Part shown: piece after piece, positions 22,831-31,681 of the stretch
Layout of the letters: each line of letters opens with the position of its first letter
Numbering within the stretch: the stretch's first letter is position 1
Assembly: GCA_016183815.1 (NCBI GenBank)
Contig: JACPDW010000009.1
Span: 1 to 45,964, forward strand
Source of the DNA: Flavobacteriia bacterium
Lineage (GTDB): Bacteria > Bacteroidota > Bacteroidia > Flavobacteriales_D > Crocinitomicaceae
Direction of reading: 5' to 3'
DNA: 45,964 nucleotides
Position numbers and translations under genes: made by a program
Notes under the pieces: model-generated
What the model saw: the letters and a program-made list of their open reading frames with translations, nothing else
Databases searched by the model: none
What the model was told of the DNA's origin: nothing

Positions 22831-25371
22831 TTATTTTGGGTTCAAAGCATTATCAATACGTTGAGCTAAATCAATAAAATGAGCTTTATTGATAGTTTCT
22901 AAAGATGACAAAGATAGGTTTTTACACTCTTTTGCAAGCTTTTCAAGATGCATACGTGTAACAGATGGTAAATCAGTTGTATTTAAATCAATTGTTTTAA
23001 TATTTGCTCCATAAGATGCCCCTGGAGGAATACTTCTCACCATAATGGGTTCTGGATTAAGATTTTTAATGAGCAAATGAACATAAGTTTTTTGTAAATT
23101 TCTTTTATAGATATCCATTTTTGAAGCATCAGCAAAAATTCCATTTTTCAACTGATTAAATAGTTCTTCCAAACTCAAATTTTCAGTTCCCAATACACTA
23201 TTTTCCATTATTCTCACTAATTTATCACCTGATAAAACATTAGACAAAGTAAATAATTGAATGTTTTTAATTGATTCAACTCCTGTTTCTGGTTTAATTT
23301 TGCTGAGAATATTTTGATCTAAAAGCCATGTTGGTGTTTGGAAAACTTGTTTGTTTATAAAATTAATGGCTTCAATTTGAGTTGCTTTTGTTACTACTTG
23401 ATATACTTCACCCTCCATGTCATACGTTTTTGGAGTATCATAAATACCACCTATATTTTTGGATACATGACCGATATAACGTCGATATTGACCAACAACA
23501 TTTGAATACAATTCATCTAATTCTGAATAGTTTTCTCCTTCTTTTTTTGACCAATCGACTAAATTTGGTACTATTCTTTGTAAATTTTTAATTCCGTATT
23601 CAGAAGCTTTCATAGCGTTGTCGCCTAAATCTTCCGTTTGATAACGTGGGTCGTAAGGACTAATTTCAGTGCCAAATCTCAAACGAGGGTTTTTAATTTT
23701 ATTGATGATTATTGGATTTAAAATTTGTTTTTCTTCGTCAGCTGATTTAGCTGTGTTAAAATAGCGATAACCCCATTCTATTGCCCATTTGTCGTAATCA
23801 CCTATTCTAGGAAAAAGATCTTCAACGCCGTCTTCAGGTTGAGCAACATAATTAAAACGGGCATAATCCATGATAGAAGAAGTATGACCATTTTCTTTTA
23901 CCCAATTTTTATCTCTTAATTTTTCAACTGGAGTAGCTGAACTAGCTCCCATGTTGTGTCTCAATCCTAATGTATGTCCAACTTCATGTGATGATACAAA
24001 ACGAATCAATTGACCCATTAATTCCTCATCAAACTCTCTTTGTCTAGCTCTTGGATCATTTGGTGAGCATTGAATAAAATACCAATTATGTAACAGACGC
24101 ATCAAATTATGGTACCACCCTATATGACTTTCAATAATTTCACCACTTCTTGGATCATGTACATTTGGACCATAAGCGTTTTGAATATCTGAAGCGAAAT
24201 AACGAATTACAGAAAATCGAGCGTCTTCTAAATTCATGGAACTATCGTTTTCTGGCCAATATTCACCTCTGATTGCATTTTTCCAACCAGCTTGTTCAAA
24301 AGCAACTTGCCAATCGTCAATTCCTGCTTTTAGATGTTTTTTCCATTTTTCAGGAGTTGCTGGGTCAATATAATAAATTATTGGTTTTTTTGGTTCAATT
24401 AATTCACCATTGGCTTGTTTTTGAGCATCAGCTTGATTTTTAGGTTCTAATCGCCATCTTAATGCAAAAGATTCATTATTCACTTTTTGTGATGTCTCAT
24501 CAAATTCCTGAAGTTGATTGGAGAAAAAACCAACTCTTGCATCAAAATATCTTTTTCGCATTGGAGTTTTAGGTAATAATACAAAAGAAGTATTTAACTC
24601 TACACTAATTAATCCAGCGTTTTGCCCTGCAGGTATTGGTGTACTTTTCCCCAATGGATTATATACTGTTACATCAAAAGTCTTAACACATTTTATTTCA
24701 GTATTAATCGGATAACTATTAATAGTTTTTATGTAGGATTTGTCTTTTTGAAAGGATTTAATCTTCCAATTTTCTTTCATAAATGGTGACAAAGAAAAAG
24801 TTTGTTGGTCACCTGAAAAAAATTCACTTACCTCTAATACATAAGCACTATCGTTATGTATCGCTTTGATATCAAAAAGTCCAACTATTGGATCAGCATT
24901 ACTGTTTTTTACTGAGGTAAATATTGGTTTTGTGCTATCAGAAGAATAGGTAACATAAGTAATACTTTTTAGGGCTATTTTATTTTTGTTGATTTTTTCA
25001 AATTTTATCACTTGACTATTCACTTCTTCACCACCATAACTGCCTGTTCCTGCAATAGATTGAACGAAGCGAGTAACAGACATTATTTCTCTGTCTAAAA
25101 TTGAATCTGGAATTTCAAAATACCATTTGTCATCAATTTGATGAACTGTAAATAATCCTTTTTTAGTTATAGCATTTTTAGTAATGACGGTAGTGTAAGG
25201 TTTAATTCCATTTTTTTCAGATGATTTTTCTTTAGTATCAGTTGCAGAAGAAGAAAGTTCTTGTTTTGCTTTATCTTTCTTTTTTTTCTTTTCTTTTTCT
25301 TGAGAGTAGGTAAAATTAGCTAAAGAAAAAAATACGATTACATATAAAAAGGTCACTATTCTTAAATTCAT
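22831..25371 (-). CDS. Secreted zinc-dependent metalloprotease (DUF5117/DUF5118 type)
   Basis: An 846-residue protein. The signal peptide ends near residue 23 and is followed by a highly charged linker (EKEKKKKKDKAKQ). The catalytic site is the metzincin-type HEVGHTLGLRH, with zinc ligands His462, His466 and His472 and the catalytic Glu463. A Met-turn, SIMDYARFNYVAQPEDG, follows about 40 residues later. The N-terminal half (YTTVITKNAITKKGLFTVHQ, DKWYFEIPDSIL, REIMSVTRFV) matches the conserved entry to this Bacteroidota metalloprotease family. It has no type IX sorting domain, so a periplasmic or outer-membrane location is likely. It heads a probable unit with the TonB receptor and the aro genes. 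Confidence 0.9.
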   Translation of the reverse strand: MNLRIVTFLYVIVFFSLANFTYSQEKEKKKKKDKAKQELSSSATDTKEKSSEKNGIKPYTTVITKNAITKKGLFTVHQIDDKWYFEIPDSILDREIMSVTRFVQSIAGTGSYGGEEVNSQVIKFEKINKNKIALKSITYVTYSSDSTKPIFTSVKNSNADPIVGLFDIKAIHNDSAYVLEVSEFFSGDQQTFSLSPFMKENWKIKSFQKDKSYIKTINSYPINTEIKCVKTFDVTVYNPLGKSTPIPAGQNAGLISVELNTSFVLLPKTPMRKRYFDARVGFFSNQLQEFDETSQKVNNESFALRWRLEPKNQADAQKQANGELIEPKKPIIYYIDPATPEKWKKHLKAGIDDWQVAFEQAGWKNAIRGEYWPENDSSMNLEDARFSVIRYFASDIQNAYGPNVHDPRSGEIIESHIGWYHNLMRLLHNWYFIQCSPNDPRARQREFDEELMGQLIRFVSSHEVGHTLGLRHNMGASSATPVEKLRDKNWVKENGHTSSIMDYARFNYVAQPEDGVEDLFPRIGDYDKWAIEWGYRYFNTAKSADEEKQILNPIIINKIKNPRLRFGTEISPYDPRYQTEDLGDNAMKASEYGIKNLQRIVPNLVDWSKKEGENYSELDELYSNVVGQYRRYIGHVSKNIGGIYDTPKTYDMEGEVYQVVTKATQIEAINFINKQVFQTPTWLLDQNILSKIKPETGVESIKNIQLFTLSNVLSGDKLVRIMENSVLGTENLSLEELFNQLKNGIFADASKMDIYKRNLQKTYVHLLIKNLNPEPIMVRSIPPGASYGANIKTIDLNTTDLPSVTRMHLEKLAKECKNLSLSSLETINKAHFIDLAQRIDNALNPK

Positions 25372-25391
25372 AACTTTTTGTTTTAGATATG

Positions 25392-25399
25392 CAAATGTA
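25392..25399 (-). promoter_or_regulatory. -7 element of the metalloprotease gene
   Basis: The minus strand reads TACATTTG about 20 bases before the ATG at 25371. No TTG is found at the ideal distance, so only the -7 element is claimed. Confidence 0.5.
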
Positions 25400-25435
25400 C
25401 AATTATAATTTTTAAAAAAATGGTATCGAAAAAGT

Positions 25436-26695
25436 TTACTTCCCTCTTATTATAACAACAGGATCTATTTTACCCGCTTTTTTTGCAGGAAAATATCCAG
25501 CAAAATAAGTAGTAAAAACAGAAAAAAGACTCGCAATAATATAATATTTTGGATTATAATCTACTGGAAAAGTGGTAACAGTTGGGAGAGCGGCTGTATT
25601 AAATGGAATATTGTCGATTATAGCACTTAAAGAAAATCCAAATAATAAGCCAAAAAAGCCACCAAAAATCCCTATTGTAAGTGCAATACTTATAAAGATT
25701 TTTTTTACATCATTCCCTGAAAATCCACTCGCTTTAAGGATTGCAATTGAGTCCATTTTTTCGTAAATCATCATATTTAAAATGTTATAAATTCCAAAAC
25801 CTGCAACGATTAAAAGAGTAATCCCAACTGCATACGAAATGAGGTTTCGAATGTCACTTCCTGTTTCAAATTGAGCGTTTGCTGTTTGAATGTCTTCAGC
25901 ATCGCAGTTGAATTTCAATGCAAACTCCTTAGCCATTGAAGGAGCATCTTCGATATTATTCAAACGAATAAATAAATCTGTAATAAAAGAGGAACCTTTT
26001 CCCATAATTTTTTGTGTGGTAATCACAGAGGCATAACATTGTGTTTTGTCAATATCAGCAAGTCCCGTTTGAAAAAAGCCCACTACTTTAAGAAGTACTC
26101 GTTCACCCTGTGAAGTGGTTATTTGAACTAAATCCCCTTGATTAACCATCATTTTATCTGCTAAAACTTTACCTAAAACTATGCTGTTTGGAACATTTTT
26201 TAAATCTAAATAATTACCTTTAACAAGATATTCTTGAAATTTAAATAATTTGTTTTCACTTTCTGGCTCAATTCCGTTTATAACACCAACTAAATCAATA
26301 GTTCCAACATTAAAAAAAACTTGAGTGTTGACTTTTGGTGTATATCCTAAAACTCTTTTGTCGGTTTTTAAATAATCAATAATTGCAAAATAATCTTTTA
26401 ACTCTTTTTTGGCGTTTGTAGGTTTGATTGAATGAATAAATTGAGTATTATTTTTGTATTTATCTGAAAAATAAATGGCTTGTTTTTCACTGGATTTAAT
26501 GTCGTTATACAATTTAATATGTGGTGTTCTATTAAGAATTAAACCATCCAACAAAGAATTTAATCCATTCATAAAACCCAATAAAGTAACAAACATGGTT
26601 ATGCTAAAAGTAACACCAATTGCTGCGATTAATGTTTGTTTCCACCTTGCTAATAATAGCTTTTTTGAAATTGAAAATAGAAGTGAAACAGACAT
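25436..26695 (-). CDS. ABC transporter permease, MacB/FtsX type
   Basis: A 419-residue protein with the MacB-like layout. The first helix is at about 21-45 (AAIGVTFSITMFVTLLGFMN). A large periplasmic core domain follows (GTIDLVGVINGIEPES, NSIVLGKVLADKMMVNQGD). Three further helices lie at about 287-312, 332-358 and 385-408, and the FtsX-type end is PAKKAGKIDPVVIIRGK. Such permeases move lipoproteins, drugs or other amphiphiles by mechanotransmission and need a cytoplasmic ATPase and usually an adaptor. The adaptor is encoded just upstream (TAATG junction), but no ATPase gene lies in the window. Confidence 0.9.
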   Translation of the reverse strand: MSVSLLFSISKKLLLARWKQTLIAAIGVTFSITMFVTLLGFMNGLNSLLDGLILNRTPHIKLYNDIKSSEKQAIYFSDKYKNNTQFIHSIKPTNAKKELKDYFAIIDYLKTDKRVLGYTPKVNTQVFFNVGTIDLVGVINGIEPESENKLFKFQEYLVKGNYLDLKNVPNSIVLGKVLADKMMVNQGDLVQITTSQGERVLLKVVGFFQTGLADIDKTQCYASVITTQKIMGKGSSFITDLFIRLNNIEDAPSMAKEFALKFNCDAEDIQTANAQFETGSDIRNLISYAVGITLLIVAGFGIYNILNMMIYEKMDSIAILKASGFSGNDVKKIFISIALTIGIFGGFFGLLFGFSLSAIIDNIPFNTAALPTVTTFPVDYNPKYYIIASLFSVFTTYFAGYFPAKKAGKIDPVVIIRGK

Positions 26696-27783
26696 TATTG
26701 AGGCAATATTATGCGATCATTTTCTTTTAATCCATGGATTATTTCAACATTTTCAAAGTTTTTTAATCCAATTTTAACTTTTCTTTTGGAGCCGTCAGGT
26801 AAAACAACTTCTTCATTTAAAGTGAGGTAATTGAAAGGAATTACAAGAGCTTTTTCTTTTTTATTGATAACAATATTTGCTTCTAAAGATAAATTTGGAT
26901 ATAATATTTTTGGTTGAACTGAAAATACTGCTTCAATAGTAAATGTCTTTGTTCGTTCGTTTAGAATCGGTATAATTTTAGTTATTTGTGCAGAAAATGA
27001 TTGATTAGGATAACTATCTAATTTAATTTCTAATGGTTGATTTTTTTCAATTTTACTTATGTCTTTTTCATCAATTTGTAATTCGACATAAAATTCTTTA
27101 TCTGAGCCAATAATTGCCAAAGGATTTTGAGGTCCAACCATCTCGCCTTTTTCTTTTAAAATCCCATAAATTTTTCCAGTTAAATCACTTTTTAATAAAA
27201 AATCATTTTCATTATTTGAAGAAAGTTCATACGTTTTTTTACTTTGATCTTCTGAAAATTGAAGTTGTTTTTTTAAATCGTTGTATTTTTTTTGTAAGGA
27301 TTGAGTCTGAGTTTTACTGCTTTTATAAAGCAATTCTGCTTGTTCAAACTCTATATCTGAAATTACTTTTTTTGTCCACAACGTTTTTTGTCTTGAAAAA
27401 TTTATAGAATCACTTTTGAATTTACTTTTAGCTAAATCAATTTGTAATAAAATATCGTCGAGTTTGTCTTTTTGATTGTTAAATGAGTTAAATTCCTTAA
27501 GTAAATAAGCATTTTGACTGGATATTTTAGAATTTTCATTTTCAATAACAAACAAAACTTGATTTTGGCGAATCAAATCACCTTCTTCAACAAGGATATT
27601 TTTTAAAATTCCATTTGTTTTAGGGAATAATGTATATTGTCCTTTACTTTTAATTATCCCAGAAGCATAAACCGATTCGACAATTGATGATCTTTTGACA
27701 ACGAGTTCATTTTTTTCTTCGGAACACGAAAAAAGAATAAATAGAATAAAAATCATTCCAAGAAAAATGCTGGAATTAGACAT
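26695..27783 (-). CDS. Efflux periplasmic adaptor lipoprotein (HlyD/MacA-like)
   Basis: A 362-residue membrane-fusion protein. The signal ends in a lipobox, FILFSCSEEK, with Cys near residue 20. The barrel-sandwich (lipoyl-like) half-motif is SGIIKSKGQYTLFPKTNGIL, followed by VEEGDLIRQNQVLFVIEN. A long alpha-helical hairpin follows (about 75-200), then the second lipoyl half (DLTGKIYGILKEKGEMVGPQ) and a beta-barrel (LQIDEKDISKIEKNQPLEIK). It would bridge the inner-membrane permease encoded next to an outer-membrane TolC-type channel that is not encoded here. It starts one base after the ilvE stop, so it is in the ilvE transcript. Confidence 0.88.
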   Translation of the reverse strand: MSNSSIFLGMIFILFILFSCSEEKNELVVKRSSIVESVYASGIIKSKGQYTLFPKTNGILKNILVEEGDLIRQNQVLFVIENENSKISSQNAYLLKEFNSFNNQKDKLDDILLQIDLAKSKFKSDSINFSRQKTLWTKKVISDIEFEQAELLYKSSKTQTQSLQKKYNDLKKQLQFSEDQSKKTYELSSNNENDFLLKSDLTGKIYGILKEKGEMVGPQNPLAIIGSDKEFYVELQIDEKDISKIEKNQPLEIKLDSYPNQSFSAQITKIIPILNERTKTFTIEAVFSVQPKILYPNLSLEANIVINKKEKALVIPFNYLTLNEEVVLPDGSKRKVKIGLKNFENVEIIHGLKENDRIILPQ

Positions 27784-27784
27784 A

Positions 27785-28855
27785 TTACACTTTTAATGTC
27801 CAAGAGAAAATATCTTCTGTTTTACCAGTTTTTAAATCTTGTAAATAGCTTATCATTTTTTTAGAAAAAGAATTTTCTTCTAATGGTGGTAGCTCATAAA
27901 CCTCCTCTTTATACCCCATTTTCATGATTGGTGCAAGAGTTGCGGCAGTACCAGCTCCAAACATTTCTGTAACACTTCCATTTTTTATTCCTTCAACAAT
28001 TTCTTTTACTGATACTTTTCTTTCTTCAACTGATACTCCCCAATGATTTGCTACTTCAATGATACTTCTTTTAGTAATTCCTCTCAGAATTGTATCGCTT
28101 TCTTCAGTTGGTGTAACTAAAACTCCATTAATAATAAACATCACGTTCATTGTGCCAGATTCTTCAATGTATTCATGTGTTTTAGCATCTGTCCACAACA
28201 TTTGATGAAACCCTTGTTCTTGTCCCTTTTTAGCAGGATACAATGACGCTCCATAATTTCCTGCTGCTTTAGCTCTACCTACTCCTCCTTCAGCTGCTCT
28301 TGTATAGTGAGATTCTATTTTAACCCTCACTGGCTCTGAATAATAGACCCCAACAGGACATGTAAATATAATAAATTTATAGGTGTCAGATGGTCGAATT
28401 CCTACAAACTCATCTGTGGCATACATAAATGGTCTGATATAAAGAGAATACGATGGGTTATTAGGTATCCAATTTTTTTCTATTTCAACTAATTTCTTAA
28501 CGCATTCAACAAAAACTGGCTCAGGAATTGTTGGCATACACATTCTTTCACAAGACTCAATAAATCGTTTTGCATTCATATCAGGTCTAAAAATTAATAC
28601 CTCACCATTTACACTTTTGCTTGCTTTTAATCCTTCAAAAATTGCTTGTCCATAATGTATAGCAGAAGTTGCAGGATGAAAAGAGATATTTCCAAATGGA
28701 ACAATTTCAGGATCTTGCCAATGACCATCACGATAATCCATAACCAACATGTGGTCAGTAAAAATTTTACCGAATGGTAAATTATTCCAATCTACTTGAT
28801 TAATTTTTGATTCTTTTGTAGGGGTGATTTTAATAGTTAATGTTTGCTCTAACAT
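27785..28855 (-). CDS. ilvE: Branched-chain amino acid aminotransferase
   Basis: IlvE is a PLP enzyme that interconverts leucine, isoleucine and valine with their 2-oxo acids. The 356 residues have the fold-type IV signature of the long (eukaryote-like) BCAT class: FHPATSAIHYGQAIFEGLKA, NAKRFIESCERMCMP and LYIRPFMYATDEFVG, then GVGRAKAAGNYGASL with the Schiff-base Lys near residue 197. EYIEESGTMNVMFII, ILRGITKRSIIEVA and EMFGAGTAATLAPI complete the cofactor pocket. The start fits a TAnnTTTG element 36-43 bases upstream. It shares a divergent promoter region with recQ and leads the efflux adaptor and permease genes. Confidence 0.96.
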   Translation of the reverse strand: MLEQTLTIKITPTKESKINQVDWNNLPFGKIFTDHMLVMDYRDGHWQDPEIVPFGNISFHPATSAIHYGQAIFEGLKASKSVNGEVLIFRPDMNAKRFIESCERMCMPTIPEPVFVECVKKLVEIEKNWIPNNPSYSLYIRPFMYATDEFVGIRPSDTYKFIIFTCPVGVYYSEPVRVKIESHYTRAAEGGVGRAKAAGNYGASLYPAKKGQEQGFHQMLWTDAKTHEYIEESGTMNVMFIINGVLVTPTEESDTILRGITKRSIIEVANHWGVSVEERKVSVKEIVEGIKNGSVTEMFGAGTAATLAPIMKMGYKEEVYELPPLEENSFSKKMISYLQDLKTGKTEDIFSWTLKV

Positions 28856-28890
28856 TGAAATAAATTTGATTTAACAATATAAAATTAACA

Positions 28891-28898
28891 CAAAATTA
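28891..28898 (-). promoter_or_regulatory. ilvE -7 element
   Basis: The minus strand reads TAATTTTG, 36 bases before the ilvE ATG at 28855. No convincing TTG lies upstream at 19-21 bases. Confidence 0.5.
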
Positions 28899-28929
28899 CG
28901 AAATGAACATAAAAAATCATTAAATTACT

Positions 28930-28937
28930 TAATTTTG
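28930..28937 (+). promoter_or_regulatory. recQ -7 element
   Basis: TAATTTTG ends 19 bases before the recQ ATG at 28957. Together with the ilvE element on the other strand it makes a compact divergent promoter region. Confidence 0.5.
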
Positions 28938-28956
28938 TTTTATAATCCTCTTAAAA

Positions 28957-30846
28957 ATGCTAAAAAGTAATGAAATTCTTAAAAAATTTTGGGGTTATAA
29001 TCAATTTCGTCCATCACAAGAGGATATTGTACAAGCGGCTATTGACGGAAATGATGTTTTAGCATTATTGCCAACTGGTGGGGGTAAATCCATTTGTTTT
29101 CAAGTTCCAGGTCTGATGAGAGAGGGGATTTGCATTGTAATTTCTCCTTTAATTGCATTAATGCAAGATCAAGTTGAACAGTTGACAAAAAGAAATATTC
29201 GTGCTAAATCTATCGTTAGTGGAATGTCGTTTCGTGAGATTGACATCACTTTAGATAACGCACGTTTTGGTGGACTGGACTTTTTATATACTTCACCTGA
29301 AAGAATTCAAACACTTTTATTTAAAGAACGTTTTAGACTGATGAAAGTAGCATTAATAGTGGTTGATGAAGCTCATTGTATCTCAGAGTGGGGACATGAT
29401 TTTAGACCGCCGTACCGTAAAATAGCTGATTTGCGTGAAATACAACCTGATGTTCCAATTATGGCATTAACGGCAACGGCTACACAAAAGGTTAAAGAGG
29501 ATATTATCCAACAATTACAATTAAAAAATACAGCAATATTTGAAGCTAGTTTTCAAAGAAATAATATTTCGTATGAAGTATATTTTACTGCAAATAAACT
29601 CAATGCTATCACTCAATTGGTAAAAAGTTATCCTAATCAAACGGGAATTTTATACTGTCAAACAAGAAAAAGTGTCAAAGAATTGGCTCAATATCTTGTT
29701 CAGTTAAAATATAAAGTTGGAATTTACCATGGAGGTATGGAAAAGGAGGAGAGAAGCCAGATGCTAAAAGCTTGGCTGAATAATGACATTAGAATAATGG
29801 TGGCAACTAACGCTTTTGGAATGGGAATTGATAAACCAGACGTACGTTTTGTTGCTCACTATGAATTTCCTCCTAATCCAGAAGCTTATTTTCAAGAAGC
29901 TGGAAGGGCTGGTAGAGATGGTTTGTTTTCAAGAACTTATGTCTATTATGAAGAAAATGACATTCAATTGAAAGAAGAACAAGTTAACCGACAATTTCCA
30001 GATAGTGAATTTATAAAGATAGTTTATCGTGCCATGTGTAATCATTTAAAAATTGCAATCGGTTCTGGAGTAAATGAAAGTTATTCATTTGATATCAATA
30101 GTTTTTGTCATCAATTTAAATTGCCTTTATTTGACTCTTATCAAGCTATTAAAATATTGGAATTAAACGGCGACATTCTTTTATCGGAGAATTTTTTCCA
30201 CCCCACAAAAGTAAAATTTGCAGTGGGCAATAGAATTATTTATGGTTTTCAGATTAATCACGAAGATGTAAAAGATTTAATCACTTTACTTTCAAGGTCA
30301 TATCCAGGAATTTACGATGATTTTTTTGAAATCAATATAAAAGAGTTTACTAAACGTTTAAGAATTTCTTCAAAAGAACTAGATAAACAATTAAAATATT
30401 TAGAAAAAAATGGAATAATTGACGTGGTTTGGAAAACGGACAAACCTGTGGTCACTTTTCTAAAAGAGAGACTTCCAGACGATTATTTTCATATTGATAA
30501 CAAAGTATATTATGATAGAAAAATCAAAGCACTTTTACGTTGGAAAGCAATGAAAGATTTTCTTTATACTGAAGAATGTAGAGAAAAATATTTACTAAAT
30601 TATTTTGGTCAAAACTCTGAAGATTGTGGTAGGTGTGACAATTGTTTAGAAAACAATAAAGGCAATTTAACTAAAAATGAGTTAGTTCAATTAATAAAAG
30701 AAGAATTACAAGAAGAGAAAACTTTTACAGAACTTAAAAATGCTTTAAATAATGTCAAATTAGAACAGCTTAAACGGTGTGTTTTTGATCTAAAAAAAGA
30801 AGAAAAAATCAGGGTTTTTAACGATAAATTACTTTATAAAGGATAA
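28957..30846 (+). CDS. recQ: ATP-dependent DNA helicase RecQ (short form)
   Basis: A 629-residue superfamily 2 helicase that unwinds DNA 3' to 5' in recombination and fork repair. Motif 0 is FRPSQEDIVQAA; Walker A is LLPTGGGKSICFQVP; the DEAH box is VVDEAHCISEWGHDFRP; motif III is MALTATAT; motif VI is QEAGRAGRDG. The RecQ zinc site appears in the cysteines of EECREKYLLNYFG and EDCGRCDNC, followed by a winged-helix remnant. The protein ends soon after this and lacks the HRDC domain of E. coli RecQ, as in the short Bacteroidota paralogue. The gene is followed by amn after 55 bases. Confidence 0.93.
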   Translation: MLKSNEILKKFWGYNQFRPSQEDIVQAAIDGNDVLALLPTGGGKSICFQVPGLMREGICIVISPLIALMQDQVEQLTKRNIRAKSIVSGMSFREIDITLDNARFGGLDFLYTSPERIQTLLFKERFRLMKVALIVVDEAHCISEWGHDFRPPYRKIADLREIQPDVPIMALTATATQKVKEDIIQQLQLKNTAIFEASFQRNNISYEVYFTANKLNAITQLVKSYPNQTGILYCQTRKSVKELAQYLVQLKYKVGIYHGGMEKEERSQMLKAWLNNDIRIMVATNAFGMGIDKPDVRFVAHYEFPPNPEAYFQEAGRAGRDGLFSRTYVYYEENDIQLKEEQVNRQFPDSEFIKIVYRAMCNHLKIAIGSGVNESYSFDINSFCHQFKLPLFDSYQAIKILELNGDILLSENFFHPTKVKFAVGNRIIYGFQINHEDVKDLITLLSRSYPGIYDDFFEINIKEFTKRLRISSKELDKQLKYLEKNGIIDVVWKTDKPVVTFLKERLPDDYFHIDNKVYYDRKIKALLRWKAMKDFLYTEECREKYLLNYFGQNSEDCGRCDNCLENNKGNLTKNELVQLIKEELQEEKTFTELKNALNNVKLEQLKRCVFDLKKEEKIRVFNDKLLYKG

Positions 30847-30851
30847 TTTCG

Positions 30852-30859
30852 TAAATTTG
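30852..30859 (+). promoter_or_regulatory. -7 element before amn
   Basis: TAAATTTG starts five bases after the recQ stop and lies 42 bases before the amn ATG at 30902. No TTG is seen at the expected -33 distance. Confidence 0.45.
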
Positions 30860-30901
30860 CAACAACCTAATTAAGGTTTTCTTAAAAAAAATACCTTTCA
30901 C

Positions 30902-31672
30902 ATGAAAACAAAAACAGAAATAGTAGAAAATTGGTTACCAAGATATACAGGTGAAGAATTAACAAATTTTGGTCAATACATTTTATTATGTAATTTTCAT
31001 AATTATGTTGAGAAATTTGCAGAAAAATTTTCAGTTCCAGTAATAGGAAAAGGCAAACCAATGCAATGTGCAACTGCAAACAACATAAGTATTATCAATT
31101 TTGGAATGGGTAGTGCATCAGCAGCAACTTGTATGGATTTATTATCCGCTATAAAGCCAAAAGCAGTATTATTTTTAGGCAAATGTGGTGGTTTAAAGAA
31201 AAAAAATGAAGTGGGTGATTTTGTATTGCCAATTGCAGCCATACGAGGAGAAGGAACAAGTAATGATTATTTTCCACCAGAAGTTCCTGCTTTACCTTCT
31301 TTTGCTTTACAAAAAGCCATTTCTACTACCATAAGAGATTTTAATCAAGATTATTGGACTGGAACATGTTATACCACTAATAGAAGGGTTTGGGAACACG
31401 ACGATGAATTTAAGTTGTATTTGAATAAAATAAGAGCTATGGCTATCGATATGGAAACAGCAACCATATTCACCGTTGGTTTTGCAAATGGAATTCCAAC
31501 AGGAGCTTTATTGTTAGTTAGTGACCAACCTATGGTGCCTGAAGGAGTAAAAACATCTGAAAGCGACACAAAGGTAAGTTCACATTTTGTTGATACTCAT
31601 TTAGAAATTGGTATCAATTCTTTAAAACAATTGATTGACAATGGAAATACCGTTAAACATTTACGTTTTTAA
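30902..31672 (+). CDS. amn: AMP nucleosidase
   Basis: A 256-residue protein of the purine nucleoside phosphorylase/MTAN fold, matching the C-terminal catalytic part of AMP nucleosidase, which splits AMP into adenine and ribose-5-phosphate. Visible motifs are NISIINFGMGSASAAT, VLFLGKCGGLKKKNEVGDFV, PIAAIRGEGTSNDYFPPEVP and AMAIDMETATIFTVGF (the Glu that binds ribose), then LLVSDQP with the catalytic Asp. It lacks the long N-terminal regulatory domain of the E. coli enzyme, as usual in Bacteroidota. rimO follows nine bases after its stop. Confidence 0.92.
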   Translation: MKTKTEIVENWLPRYTGEELTNFGQYILLCNFHNYVEKFAEKFSVPVIGKGKPMQCATANNISIINFGMGSASAATCMDLLSAIKPKAVLFLGKCGGLKKKNEVGDFVLPIAAIRGEGTSNDYFPPEVPALPSFALQKAISTTIRDFNQDYWTGTCYTTNRRVWEHDDEFKLYLNKIRAMAIDMETATIFTVGFANGIPTGALLLVSDQPMVPEGVKTSESDTKVSSHFVDTHLEIGINSLKQLIDNGNTVKHLRF

Positions 31673-31681
31673 TCTAAATTA

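Noticed and set aside
23382-23591. Plus-strand open frame inside the metalloprotease gene.
   Set aside because: It is antisense to a well-supported coding region and has no domain character; the same holds for the other short frames opposite large genes.
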